DNA of 64,000 nt from Mucilaginibacter rubeus. Lineage in GTDB: Bacteria; Bacteroidota; Bacteroidia; Sphingobacteriales; Sphingobacteriaceae. The stretch is taken from NCBI RefSeq assembly GCF_003286415.2, contig NZ_CP043450.1:1736001-1800000 (forward strand), read 5' to 3'. This document shows positions 8,160-17,241 of this stretch, piece after piece. Both the position numbers and the translations under genes were made by a program. The notes under the pieces were generated by a model. That model saw only the letters and a list, made by a program, of their open reading frames with translations, had not been told where the DNA came from and did not search any database. Position 1 is the stretch's first letter, and every line of letters begins with the position of its first letter.

Positions 8160-8510
8160 TTACTTCTTGCTTTTCCTCTTTTTTGATGCTTCAGCAAGCG
8201 GATTAAACTCAAGACATAAGTTGACCCAGTAGTTTAAATCTTTATTGGTTTGCAGGTTGAAATCATCAACGTATACATAACCTTTCATCACCCGCTCGCC
8301 ACTCATCATTTGATTGCAATTACCTTTCTCAAGTTCAATTGATGCCTGTTGTTCACCTATACGGCACAGGATGTAATTATTGCCTACGCAAACGCATAGC
8401 TTATCGTCAACCATAAAACAAACTCCCTGAAACATTTTCTTCTCCTCCACTACGGGCAGATCCATTAACGCTTCACGGATGCGATCGGCCATTTGTTGGT
8501 TGTAAGCCAT
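8160..8510 (-). CDS. TfoX/Sxy N-terminal domain protein
   Basis: A 116-residue stand-alone TfoX N-terminal domain protein. The fold signature is the opening 'MADRIREALMDLP', the 'KKMFQGVCFMVDDKLCVCV' hairpin, and 'GYVYVDD' followed by a helix with 'YWVNLCLEFN'. TfoX/Sxy is a competence regulator in gamma-proteobacteria, but there it has an extra C-terminal domain. In Bacteroidota the single-domain form is frequent and of unknown role, so I do not assign competence. The C-terminus is very basic (KKRKSKK). It stands alone, convergent to the GNAT gene. Confidence 0.82.
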   Translation of the reverse strand: MAYNQQMADRIREALMDLPVVEEKKMFQGVCFMVDDKLCVCVGNNYILCRIGEQQASIELEKGNCNQMMSGERVMKGYVYVDDFNLQTNKDLNYWVNLCLEFNPLAEASKKRKSKK

Positions 8511-8588
8511 GTTTTAATTGTTGAATTTTCAGGTGAAAGCGTTGTGTACCAATTTTATACGCCAACGCCTTTGCCCGAAATAATGTTG

Positions 8589-9575
8589 TTAATTTTTATC
8601 TACGAATTTATAGTTTGCCTCATTGTACCTGTCGCCGGTATCAGGATATTTGGCTAAAACAGTTTCGATATCTTGTAAGTCGGCATGAGTTAATTCCACA
8701 TCAACCGAGCCGGCGTTATCCAACAGGTATTTTCTTCTCTTTGTTCCGGGAATAGGGATAATGTTATCGCCCTGCGCCAGTACCCACGCCAGCGCCAATT
8801 GGGCGGGTGTACATTGCTTTTGAGCCGCAAGCTGTGCAAACTCGTGAGCCAGTCCTATATTGTTTTCGGCGTTTTCGCTTTGATAACGTGGCAGGCTTTT
8901 TCTGAAATCGTTATCGGCCAGTTTGGTTACATCCAAAGCATTGGTAACTAAACCGCGCACCAGCGGACTAAAAGGAACAAATGAAATGCCTAACTCCTTG
9001 CAAACAGGTAAAATCTCAGCTTCTACGTCGCGGGTTAACAATGAATATTCGCTTTGAAGGGCGCTGATGGGATGCACCGCGTGAGCGCGACGAATAGAAT
9101 TTGCCGAAGCCTCAGATAAGCCCAGGTATTTTACTTTACCTTCTTTTACCAGATCGGCCATAGCGCCAACCATATCTTCAACCGGTACATTTGGGTCTAT
9201 GCGGTGGGCGTAGTACAAGTCAATCACATCCGTTTTTAAGCGTTTAAGGCTTTTTTCAACAGCGGTTTTGATATATGCAGGCGAGCCATCAAACTCAGTA
9301 AGCCTACCATCGGCACCGGCCCTGAAACCAAATTTAGTGGCAATGAAGATCTTATCACGGTTAGGTACTAATACTTTTGATACCAGCTCTTCGTTGCGGC
9401 CGTTGGCGTAAACATCGGCAGTATCCCAAAAGTTAATGCCTATTTCTATCGATTTTTCGAGGGTAGCTATCGATTCGTCATCGTCCGGTTGACCGTAGGC
9501 ATGGTTCATACCCATGCAGCCCAGACCAATGGCCGAAAGCTCGACCCCGGTGTTTCCTAATTTTCTGTATTTCAT
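8589..9575 (-). CDS. Aldo/keto reductase
   Basis: A 328-residue NADPH-dependent oxidoreductase of the AKR superfamily, a TIM barrel. The catalytic tetrad is visible: Asp and Tyr in '[17 protein letters not shown]', Lys in 'IFIATKFGF', His in 'YYAHRID'. The coenzyme-binding end shows '[18 protein letters not shown]'. It resembles the YajO/AKR13-type group that reduces aldehydes; the substrate cannot be read from sequence. It stands alone with a 214-base gap upstream in which I saw no clear promoter. A second, distinct aldo/keto reductase lies at 47884-48834. Confidence 0.93.
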   Translation of the reverse strand: MKYRKLGNTGVELSAIGLGCMGMNHAYGQPDDDESIATLEKSIEIGINFWDTADVYANGRNEELVSKVLVPNRDKIFIATKFGFRAGADGRLTEFDGSPAYIKTAVEKSLKRLKTDVIDLYYAHRIDPNVPVEDMVGAMADLVKEGKVKYLGLSEASANSIRRAHAVHPISALQSEYSLLTRDVEAEILPVCKELGISFVPFSPLVRGLVTNALDVTKLADNDFRKSLPRYQSENAENNIGLAHEFAQLAAQKQCTPAQLALAWVLAQGDNIIPIPGTKRRKYLLDNAGSVDVELTHADLQDIETVLAKYPDTGDRYNEANYKFVDKN

Positions 9576-9789
9576 GGTTTGGTAGTATTGTTATATGATC
9601 AAAGTACGTGAAATAACAAAAGCATATCAACCTCAATTTATAAGCGCTATGTAAGGTTATGGCCAGTAAGCCGGTAAATTAGTTATGCAGATTAAGTTTT
9701 TCTGACTAATTTGAAAAAAAATCAAACACTTGTCCAATTCAGCAAAACCTGATCGTCTTTTGGTTTTTAACCATTAAATTCAAGAAAAC

Positions 9790-10140
9790 ATGAACGAGTT
9801 CTTATTGATCTTCAGAAGAGATGCAGAAGCCACCGCGGTGCAACGGTCGCCAGAGCAAATGCAAACCATGATGAATTACTGGCGCGAATGGATTGGCGGC
9901 ATTGCCGCGCAAAACAAGCTTGTTGCTGTTGGTAACAGGCTGGATACTAACGGGAGTGTAATAAAACCCGATAATGTGGTAACCGATGGGCCTTATGTTG
10001 AAGTTAAAGAAGCTATTGGCGGCTATAGCATTATCAAAGCATCGTCGCTGGAAGAGGCAACCGAATTATCAAAGGGCTGCCCGATATTATCGGTAGGCGG
10101 CAGCGTTGAAGTCCGTCCTATCATCCCAATGGAAGTGTAA
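9790..10140 (+). CDS. DGPF-domain (YCII-related) protein
   Basis: A 116-residue protein of the YCII-related/DGPF family. It opens with 'MNEFLLIFRRD', has the middle 'WIGGIAAQNKLVAVGNRL' and the family's named motif in the form 'VTDGPYVEVKEAIGGYSII'. Its His/Asp pair is thought to be catalytic in YciI, but the role of DGPF proteins is not established. The gene is followed 40 bases later by an ECF sigma factor of the ECF42 type, the pairing for which this family is known, so the two are very likely one operon and one regulatory unit. Confidence 0.87.
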   Translation: MNEFLLIFRRDAEATAVQRSPEQMQTMMNYWREWIGGIAAQNKLVAVGNRLDTNGSVIKPDNVVTDGPYVEVKEAIGGYSIIKASSLEEATELSKGCPILSVGGSVEVRPIIPMEV

Positions 10141-10180
10141 GTTATTTGCCGCTTCTCATATACGGGAGGCGGCTTGTTTT

Positions 10181-11404
10181 ATGCAGCAAGATCAGCTTTT
10201 ACCGCATCTTTTTCGCTCCGAATATCAAAAGATAATTGCGGTACTGTGCCATTATTTCGGCTTTGAGCATATTGAGGCAGCCGAAGATATTGCCAGTGAT
10301 ACATTCCTCACGGCGGCCGAAACGTGGGGCATTAAAGGTTTGCCGGATAATCCTAAGGCTTGGTTATACACAGTGGCCCGCAATAAAGCGACCGATTATG
10401 TTAGACGAAGCGCAAAATTCAAACAAAAAATAGTTGATGGGTTTGATACGGAAGATAATTATGAAGCAGAGATCGACCTTTCTGACCAGAATATCAGCGA
10501 TAGCCAGTTGCAGATGATGTTTGCCATTTGCCATCCGATACTCCCGGCCGAGGCACAGATTGGTCTTGCCCTGCGTATTCTTTGCGGTTTCGGGATTGAC
10601 GAAATAGCCGAAGCTTTTTTATCAAATAAGGAAACGATCAATAAACGCCTGTTCAGGGCTAAGGAAAAACTGCGCGAACAGAAAGTAAAGATCGTTTTTC
10701 CGGAGACTGCCGATATTGTTAACCGTTTGGGCATTGTATTGAAAACCTTGTACCTGCTTTTTAATGAAGGTTATTACTCCAGTTGCCAGAGCACTACACT
10801 ACGTAAAGATCTGTGTTTAGAAGCCATGCGGCTCAATTACCTCCTTATAGAGAATAAGCAAACGAACCTGCCGGAAGTAAACGCCTTATTATCGCTGATG
10901 TGTTTTCATGCCTCGAGGTTTGATGTCCGGATAGATGACGCCGGCGAGATGATCCGCTACGATGATCAGAACAAATCGCTTTGGAACGATGAGCTGATAG
11001 CAAAGGGAAGATACTATCTTAACCTGGCCTCAAAAGGAAATGAAGCCGGTAAATATCATATTGAAGCTGCCATTGCCTATTGGCATACCGTTAAAACAGA
11101 GACGCCCGAAAAATGGGAAAATATATTAATGCTTTACAACAGGTTACTTATTGCAGCTTATTCGCCCGTGGCGGCTTTGAACCGGGCTTACGCTTTAGCT
11201 AAGGTAAAAGGGAAGGAGAAAGCCATTATTGAGGCGGAGAAATTAAAACTGGATACAAATCACTTGTATCACGTGTTGCTGGGATATTTATATACCTCGG
11301 TAGATAATGAAAGGGCGGCTTGGCATTTGCGAATCGCACTTAGACAAGCTAAGACCCCGGCAGATAAAAGTAGAATTATGAAGGATTTAGAGGCCTTGTT
11401 ATAA
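10181..11404 (+). CDS. ECF42-type RNA polymerase sigma factor with C-terminal extension
   Basis: A 407-residue sigma factor. Region 2 ('FRSEYQKIIAVLCHYFG', 'AEDIASDTFLTAAETW', 'PKAWLYTVARNKATDYVRR') and region 4 ('LRILCGFGIDEIAEAFLSNKETINKRLFRAKEKLRE') fill the first 190 residues. A 210-residue helical extension (DUF6596/TPR-like) follows, with the 'LNRAYALAKVKG' and 'YLYTSVDNERAAWHLRIAL' helices. Known ECF42 proteins need this extension for activity and have no classical anti-sigma factor. I take the ATG of MQQDQLLPHLF as start; a longer frame would overlap the DGPF gene. It should control the adjacent DGPF gene or a small stress regulon. Confidence 0.9.
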   Translation: MQQDQLLPHLFRSEYQKIIAVLCHYFGFEHIEAAEDIASDTFLTAAETWGIKGLPDNPKAWLYTVARNKATDYVRRSAKFKQKIVDGFDTEDNYEAEIDLSDQNISDSQLQMMFAICHPILPAEAQIGLALRILCGFGIDEIAEAFLSNKETINKRLFRAKEKLREQKVKIVFPETADIVNRLGIVLKTLYLLFNEGYYSSCQSTTLRKDLCLEAMRLNYLLIENKQTNLPEVNALLSLMCFHASRFDVRIDDAGEMIRYDDQNKSLWNDELIAKGRYYLNLASKGNEAGKYHIEAAIAYWHTVKTETPEKWENILMLYNRLLIAAYSPVAALNRAYALAKVKGKEKAIIEAEKLKLDTNHLYHVLLGYLYTSVDNERAAWHLRIALRQAKTPADKSRIMKDLEALL

Positions 11405-11420
11405 AGCCTTGACTAAAAAA

Positions 11421-11504
11421 GCGTCATTGCGAGGCACGAAGCAATCCCAAACTATACAGGGCGAACCTGCTAATCGGGGATTGCTTCGTGCCTCGCAATG
11501 ACGC
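11421..11504. repeat. Palindromic repeat, family 1, copy D
   Basis: Arms GCGTCATTGCGAGGCACGAA and its complement, with a core carrying ACTATACAGG. It lies between the convergent ECF42-type sigma and GH3 genes, where no other terminator is visible. Confidence 0.85.
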
Positions 11505-11543
11505 TTATAGTATTATTTTATAAAACTGTTTTTTTGCAGGAGC

Positions 11544-13721
11544 TTAATTAGCCACTTTAAAATCGGCTACCAGTTTTTCATCGGCCGAGCTGCTGCCCAG
11601 TACCAGTTTGTAGCTGCCCGGATAAAGTTTCCATTTATGCGTTGCCAGGTCCCACTTCTGCAGATCCTGAACCGGAATTTTTAGGGTAACCGTACCTTCT
11701 TTATCTTGTTCAAGACTGATGCGTTTAAAGCTTTTTAGTTCCTTAACCGGCATTCTATCGATGTTGGGATATTTGATATAGGCTTGTACTACCTCATCGC
11801 CGTTGAATTTACCGGTGTTTTTAATATTTACAGTTACGGCAACGGTATCTGCTTTTTTGTAGGTGGCTTTTAATTTGCTGCCCAGGGTATAGTTGAATGT
11901 GGTGTAGCTTAAACCAAAACCAAAAGGGTATTGCACCGGACCGGTATAGTAACGGTAGGTACGGCCTTTCATATTGTAATCGCTGTAATCGGGCAGGTTG
12001 CTCATGTCTTTATAGAAAGTAAGCGGCAGGTGGCCGGAAGGTGAAACCTCGCCAAAAATAATATCAGCTAACGCGTTACCACCTTGTTCGCCGGGATACC
12101 AGGCAAATATGATGGCATCTGCATAAGGCTCAATAGCCGATACATCAATATCGCTGCCTGCGGTAATTACGGCTACCAACGGTTTGTTTTTTACGCTTTT
12201 GCGTAACTCTTTCATAAAGGCTATTTCGCTGGCCGGCAGACTTAAAGTCTTTTTATCGCCACCGCTTTCTGACAGGAAAGCATCACCGGCTTCGCCTTCT
12301 AAAACAGGGGAGAGGCCTATCACCGCGATTGTGGCGTCGGCATTACCTGCCGCCCAGGTACCACCAAAGTGAGTGGTATCTTTATAATCACAGCCAAGGT
12401 CATACTCAACGCGGGTAGCTTTATCAACAGCGCCGGTAATACCTTCAACAAAATTGATCACCTTGCTGCTGGTACCATGATAGTTAGCTATCATAGCATC
12501 AAGTGAGGCCGCGTTTGGCCCAACTACCATAATGCTTGAGTAGTTGCTTTTTTTGAATGGCAAAACATTGTTGTTATTCTTTAATAATACCATACTTTGC
12601 TGAGCAACCTTACGGGCCAAGGCCAAATGTTGGTCGTTGTGAACACTATCGGCTCCATAAGCATGATACGGGTTAGCTGCAGGATCATCATAAAATCCAA
12701 GCTTAAATTCGGTGCGTAAAATAGCGCTCAAGGCCTGGTCAACGTCTTTTTCGGTAAGCAACCCTTGTTTGATAGCTTTGATACCGTCATTTTGTAAAAT
12801 AGATGAGCAATCCAGGTCGACACCGGCTTTGATGGCAGCAGCAGCTACTTCAACTGCTGTCGGCAAGGTTTTGTGAGTAAGGTAAACATCATCCAAAGCA
12901 CCGCAATCGGTAACTACGTGGCCGTTAAAGCCCCATTCTTTACGTAAAATATCAGTGAGCAGTACTTTGTTGATAGAGTTGGGTACTCCGTTAACACGGT
13001 TGTAGGCGCTCATAACCGATTCAACGTGGTTTTTAACCAACTCGTGAAAAGCATACAGGTAAGTTTCGCGAAGGTCTTTTTCATCAACTTTAGCGTCAAA
13101 TTTATCGCGGGTAGCTTCCGGGCCGCTGTGAACAGCAAAGTGTTTAGCTGTGGCCGAAGCTTTCAGGTATTTAGGATCATCGCCCTGCAAACCTTTAACA
13201 AAAGCCGAACCCATGCGGCCGGTCAGGAATGGGTCTTCCCCATAAGTTTCCTGGCCGCGTCCCCAGCGTGGATCGCGGAAAATGTTAATGTTAGGGGTCC
13301 AAAAGGTAAGGCCCATGTATTGCAGGTGCCTGTCTTGCGCAATGGCCAGGTTATATTTAGCACGGGCTTCGGTAGATATGGCTGTTGATACTTGTTTCAA
13401 TAGGTCATCATTAAAAGTAGCCGACATACCAATAGCCTGTGGGAATATAGTAGCCTCACCGGCACGGGCTACACCATGCAATGCCTCGTTCCACCAGTTG
13501 TATGCCGGGATGCCCAAACGGGGCACAGCCTGGCTGCGGTAACCTAATAAAGAGATCTTTTCTTCGAGGGTTAGTTTCGATAAAAGGTCTTTTACTCTTA
13601 AGTCAATCGATTGCGAAGCGTCTTTGTAAAAAGGTGTTTGGGCTTTAACAGTAGAAAAATTAAACAGTACCGTTAGTAATACCAAACAGCGCAGTGTAGT
13701 TTGTTTTATGGTGGATGCCAT
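11544..13721 (-). CDS. Exported glycoside hydrolase family 3 (xylosidase/glucosidase-like)
   Basis: A 725-residue GH3 enzyme with a signal peptide ending near VKAQ. The GH3 N-terminal barrel contains 'FRDPRWGRGQETYGEDP', 'KHFAVHSGPEATRD' and the nucleophile Asp272 in HVVTDCGALDD. The C-terminal sandwich carries 'LSESGGDKKTLSLP' and 'AWYPGEQGGNALADI', and an Fn3-like domain ends the protein. Overall it resembles the plant-type beta-xylosidase branch, but specificity in GH3 cannot be fixed by eye; beta-glucosidase or arabinofuranosidase are alternatives. It starts 10 bases after susC stops, so it is the last gene of the ECF-FecR-SusC operon. Beta-1,2-xylosidase would fit removal of core xylose from plant N-glycans. 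Confidence 0.92.
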   Translation of the reverse strand: MASTIKQTTLRCLVLLTVLFNFSTVKAQTPFYKDASQSIDLRVKDLLSKLTLEEKISLLGYRSQAVPRLGIPAYNWWNEALHGVARAGEATIFPQAIGMSATFNDDLLKQVSTAISTEARAKYNLAIAQDRHLQYMGLTFWTPNINIFRDPRWGRGQETYGEDPFLTGRMGSAFVKGLQGDDPKYLKASATAKHFAVHSGPEATRDKFDAKVDEKDLRETYLYAFHELVKNHVESVMSAYNRVNGVPNSINKVLLTDILRKEWGFNGHVVTDCGALDDVYLTHKTLPTAVEVAAAAIKAGVDLDCSSILQNDGIKAIKQGLLTEKDVDQALSAILRTEFKLGFYDDPAANPYHAYGADSVHNDQHLALARKVAQQSMVLLKNNNNVLPFKKSNYSSIMVVGPNAASLDAMIANYHGTSSKVINFVEGITGAVDKATRVEYDLGCDYKDTTHFGGTWAAGNADATIAVIGLSPVLEGEAGDAFLSESGGDKKTLSLPASEIAFMKELRKSVKNKPLVAVITAGSDIDVSAIEPYADAIIFAWYPGEQGGNALADIIFGEVSPSGHLPLTFYKDMSNLPDYSDYNMKGRTYRYYTGPVQYPFGFGLSYTTFNYTLGSKLKATYKKADTVAVTVNIKNTGKFNGDEVVQAYIKYPNIDRMPVKELKSFKRISLEQDKEGTVTLKIPVQDLQKWDLATHKWKLYPGSYKLVLGSSSADEKLVADFKVAN

Positions 13722-13731
13722 TTTAGAGTGA

Positions 13732-16700
13732 TTATTTTTTGAGTTTAAAGTTAATATTTATTCCGTAAGTATGCGTTGGGGGAAGGCTTGCACCCTCAAT
13801 TCCTGCATATTTTATGTCGGGAGAGAAGCCCGATTCAGGGTCGATATTATCTGATCGTTTCAATATCGTCCATAAATTTCTGCCTACCAGCGAAAAAGTT
13901 ATACCCTCAAAAGGGGTGTTATTAAGAAAGCCTTTTGAAAATGTATATCCAAAAGTAACCTGCCTGAGTTTAATAAATCTGCCGTCCAATACGTTTAGGG
14001 CCGAAACACTTTGGGCAAGTGCCTGGTAATAGGTTTGCGCTGGCACAACAACCGTGTTTTTATCGCCATTGGCATTTACACCATCGCCAACAACACCGGT
14101 TTCCCTTCCAGGCAGGGTAAGTTTATTGAAGCCCCGGTAAATGCTGTTATAATTAGTGGCCGAAAGTATTTTGTTACCAAACCTGTAATCGATCAGGAAT
14201 GATAGGCTGAATTTTTTATAGGTAAAATTGTTGTTAAACCCACCATAAATATTGGGTACCGCGCTGCCCATAGGTACCCTGGGACCGGCTTGAGGTAGCC
14301 CGTTGCCATCAAAAATAATTTGGCCTTTGGCATTTCTGAGGTAATCATTCGCCATGATTTGCGGACCGGGTAAGCCTTTCACCAGTGCTGTTGCAGCATT
14401 TAGCGGGCGATAAGTGCCAAAGCTTATATTGGCAGATTCGGGCGTGCCATCTGTTTGAAGGATCTTGTTTTGAACATAGGTGAAGTTAAATGAAGGCGAC
14501 CAGTTAAAATTGGCTGTTTTAAAAGGTGTGCCGCTTAACGAAACCTCAATACCATTATTTTGAGTTGAACCGGTTGGTATGAACCGGCGGGCAAAGCCGG
14601 TTGCCAGGTCAAGATCACCTTTAATAATCTCGTTCCTGGTTTTGCGATGGAAGTAGGCAACATCAAGTCCCAGTCGTCCGTTTAAAAACTTCAGGTCGGT
14701 ACCAACTTCCATTTCTGTAAGTGTATACGGCTTTAAAAATAGATTTGGTAAACTATCGCTAAAACCACCTGTTGGTGTCCCATTCACGGGGTTGTTGATA
14801 GTATAATATTGTGATGTGATGTAAACATCGGTGGGTTCGCCGCTGGTTTGGGCATATGACAGGCGGAGTTTTCCAAAATCAAGTCCGGGTATGTGCACAA
14901 GATCCGAAAATAGAACGCTTGCCGACACCGACGGAGTAAAAATGCTCCGGTTGTCAACCGGTAGGGTCGAGTAAGTATCATAGCGGCCCGTGGTGGTTAA
15001 CGTAAGAAAGTTTTTTAACGAAAAATCGACAGAATAATAAGTTGAATGTGTTTCGGAGCTTTTAAAATCGTAGCTGCTGTTTTTTGTAGCCAGGTTAGTG
15101 TAGCTATAAAAATCAGGTACAATAAATGGCCCTCCAAAAAGGCGGGTGTATTCGTAGCTGTTTTTACGCAGATTGGCCCCTGCGGATAAGTCAAAGCTAA
15201 GCAGGTTTTTTATAATATCACGTTTGGCGCCAATCAAAATGTCGGCATTCAGTTCTGAGCGCTCTGTTGATGATTGCTCATCCATAGAACCGGCGCCTCC
15301 CGGCGAGTAAGCAGTTCCGGTAGGCGTGATGGTTAAACGTTTATCATACAGCACATCATCGCCTAAGCGGGCCTGGGCATACATCCAATCTGCGAAATTA
15401 TAACGGGCCGTTATTGCTGATATCAAACGGTTCCGGCTTATATTATTGATAAATTTATTTACAGCGAAATAAGGATTGGTCACAAAAGTATCGCCGGTCC
15501 ACCTCAGTTCATCACCGTTTGAGTCATAGCCAGGTGCCAGGGCTGCCTGGTTTTCATTGGCAGCAAGATATTGAATGTTATTGGGGTTAAGGGGGCCATC
15601 GCTCAGGTTTGGTTTAAGGTTTGATGATTCATCAATATAGTTAGCAATAACGTTAACGTTAAATTTATCGCTTATCCCCTGGGTGGCGGTTAAGTTTACC
15701 GTTTTACGGTTAAGACCACTGTTGCGGATAATGGAGCCATTCCTGAGATCGGAAACAGACAGGCGGAATGCACCTGTTTCATTGCCGCCATTAAAGGCTA
15801 TGGTGTTGGTATAAGTATAACCGCGGCGGTAAAACTTATCTATATTATCGTTAACTGCCGAGTAGGGGTAATATTTACCATCAAACTGGATGGTAGGCTT
15901 GCCGTCAAGCTTTTCGCCCCAACCAAAATTTCCGGATGTTATGGCATTGTTTACTGTTGCCGGCCTGATCCCGTAAAGGCCCTGTCCGTAAACCTTTTGA
16001 TAATCAAATGTATTGATTGCCTTGTCTGTTTGATAATTGGTATTGAACTCAATTCCAAAGCCCGAGTTCTTTTTACTTGTTTTGGTTGTGATCAGAATCA
16101 CGCCATTAGCGGCCCTCGCTCCGTACAATGCAGAAGCCGCCTGGCCTTTCAGTACGGTCATGCTTTCAACATCATCAGGATTGATATTGCTTATGCCATC
16201 GCCAAAATCGGCGCCACCCCATTCGTTTGCGGCCCCCCGTTGCGTATTATCAATGGGCACACCATTAATGATAAAGAGCGGAGCGCTTGCGCCAAAACTG
16301 GTAACACCTCTAAGTAAAATACGTGCGGATGATGCCGGCCCGCCGTTAACGCCGCTAATGCTTAAACCGGCTACCCGGCCCTCTAATGAGTAGGCCACGT
16401 TTGATTCTTTGGCTTTATCCAGTACTTCGCCACCTATGGTTGTAACCGAATAGCCAACCTTTTTTTCTTCTTTTTTTATACCGAGGGCAGTTACTACAAC
16501 TTCGCTTAAGATATTACTTACCGATAGCGTGATTTTAAGCGGAGTGGTTCCGGACACTTTTACTTCGCGGGTAACATAGCCCACAAAGCTTATGATTAGT
16601 ATTGATTGGTCGGGAGCTTCAAAAGAAAATGAGCCTTGCTGGTCGGTAGGCGCCCCCATGGTTGAGCCCCGTACCCTAACTGTAGCTCCTGCAAGCGGTT

Positions 16701-17052
16701 TCCCACTTTCGTCAACAACAGTACCTGTTATTTTAACCACATTAACTATTTCGTCAACCGGGGCTATTACTATCAGGTGGTTGGCGAGCTCGGTATATGA
16801 AAAGCCCGAATTGGCTAATATTTTATCTAAAACGATTTTAACATCCTCATTCTCAAAGTTTAAATCAACTCTGTTTAACGTTGGTATTTTTCTTTCGCTG
16901 TAAACAAAATGATAAAGGCTCTGATGTTCGATGATTGATATAACCTTTTTAAAATCGGCTGATTTTAAGTTAATAGTGACATGGGTTTGTGAATATACAG
17001 TTAATATAGCGAGTAAATTGAAGAACAATATTAACGTAAACCGTATTTTCAT
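13732..17052 (-). CDS. SusC/RagA-type TonB-dependent receptor with STN domain
   Basis: A 1106-residue outer-membrane TonB-dependent transporter. In order: signal peptide (ending near VYSQ), an STN domain (about 22-100) that signals to FecR, a carboxypeptidase-like regulatory domain (about 108-190), a TonB-box-like segment 'LSEVVVTALGI' leading to 'KKEEKKVGYSVTTI', a plug with 'NINPDDVESMTVLKGQAASALYGARAANGVILITT', and a 22-strand barrel ending with 'NINFKLKK'. The STN domain shows it is a transducer controlled by the upstream FecR and ECF sigma genes. Unusually, no SusD lipoprotein gene follows; a GH3 gene does. It probably imports an oligosaccharide, likely the substrate of the surrounding enzymes. 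Confidence 0.93.
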   Translation of the reverse strand: MKIRFTLILFFNLLAILTVYSQTHVTINLKSADFKKVISIIEHQSLYHFVYSERKIPTLNRVDLNFENEDVKIVLDKILANSGFSYTELANHLIVIAPVDEIVNVVKITGTVVDESGKPLAGATVRVRGSTMGAPTDQQGSFSFEAPDQSILIISFVGYVTREVKVSGTTPLKITLSVSNILSEVVVTALGIKKEEKKVGYSVTTIGGEVLDKAKESNVAYSLEGRVAGLSISGVNGGPASSARILLRGVTSFGASAPLFIINGVPIDNTQRGAANEWGGADFGDGISNINPDDVESMTVLKGQAASALYGARAANGVILITTKTSKKNSGFGIEFNTNYQTDKAINTFDYQKVYGQGLYGIRPATVNNAITSGNFGWGEKLDGKPTIQFDGKYYPYSAVNDNIDKFYRRGYTYTNTIAFNGGNETGAFRLSVSDLRNGSIIRNSGLNRKTVNLTATQGISDKFNVNVIANYIDESSNLKPNLSDGPLNPNNIQYLAANENQAALAPGYDSNGDELRWTGDTFVTNPYFAVNKFINNISRNRLISAITARYNFADWMYAQARLGDDVLYDKRLTITPTGTAYSPGGAGSMDEQSSTERSELNADILIGAKRDIIKNLLSFDLSAGANLRKNSYEYTRLFGGPFIVPDFYSYTNLATKNSSYDFKSSETHSTYYSVDFSLKNFLTLTTTGRYDTYSTLPVDNRSIFTPSVSASVLFSDLVHIPGLDFGKLRLSYAQTSGEPTDVYITSQYYTINNPVNGTPTGGFSDSLPNLFLKPYTLTEMEVGTDLKFLNGRLGLDVAYFHRKTRNEIIKGDLDLATGFARRFIPTGSTQNNGIEVSLSGTPFKTANFNWSPSFNFTYVQNKILQTDGTPESANISFGTYRPLNAATALVKGLPGPQIMANDYLRNAKGQIIFDGNGLPQAGPRVPMGSAVPNIYGGFNNNFTYKKFSLSFLIDYRFGNKILSATNYNSIYRGFNKLTLPGRETGVVGDGVNANGDKNTVVVPAQTYYQALAQSVSALNVLDGRFIKLRQVTFGYTFSKGFLNNTPFEGITFSLVGRNLWTILKRSDNIDPESGFSPDIKYAGIEGASLPPTHTYGININFKLKK

Positions 17053-17241
17053 TTATTCTGATAACCTATACCTATCGTCAACATCCATTAGGGATGCCTA
17101 AATTTACATAAATTTTATAATAAGCGGCAGGCTATAGTGCAAAATGAACAGATAACTGTGTAACAATTATAAATATTGTAAATAATATCGGGGGCTACTG
17201 AGTTAAGAAAGCGCTTATTGCCCGGTTGTCTGAAAGCGGCA

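Noticed and set aside
8160..8510. Competence function for the TfoX-like protein
   Set aside because: It has only the N-terminal domain and no competence genes are near. The name is kept for the fold only.
15997..16393. Open frames longer than 100 codons on the plus strand inside susC
   Set aside because: They lie wholly within a gene with clear domain structure on the other strand and contain no recognisable protein features.
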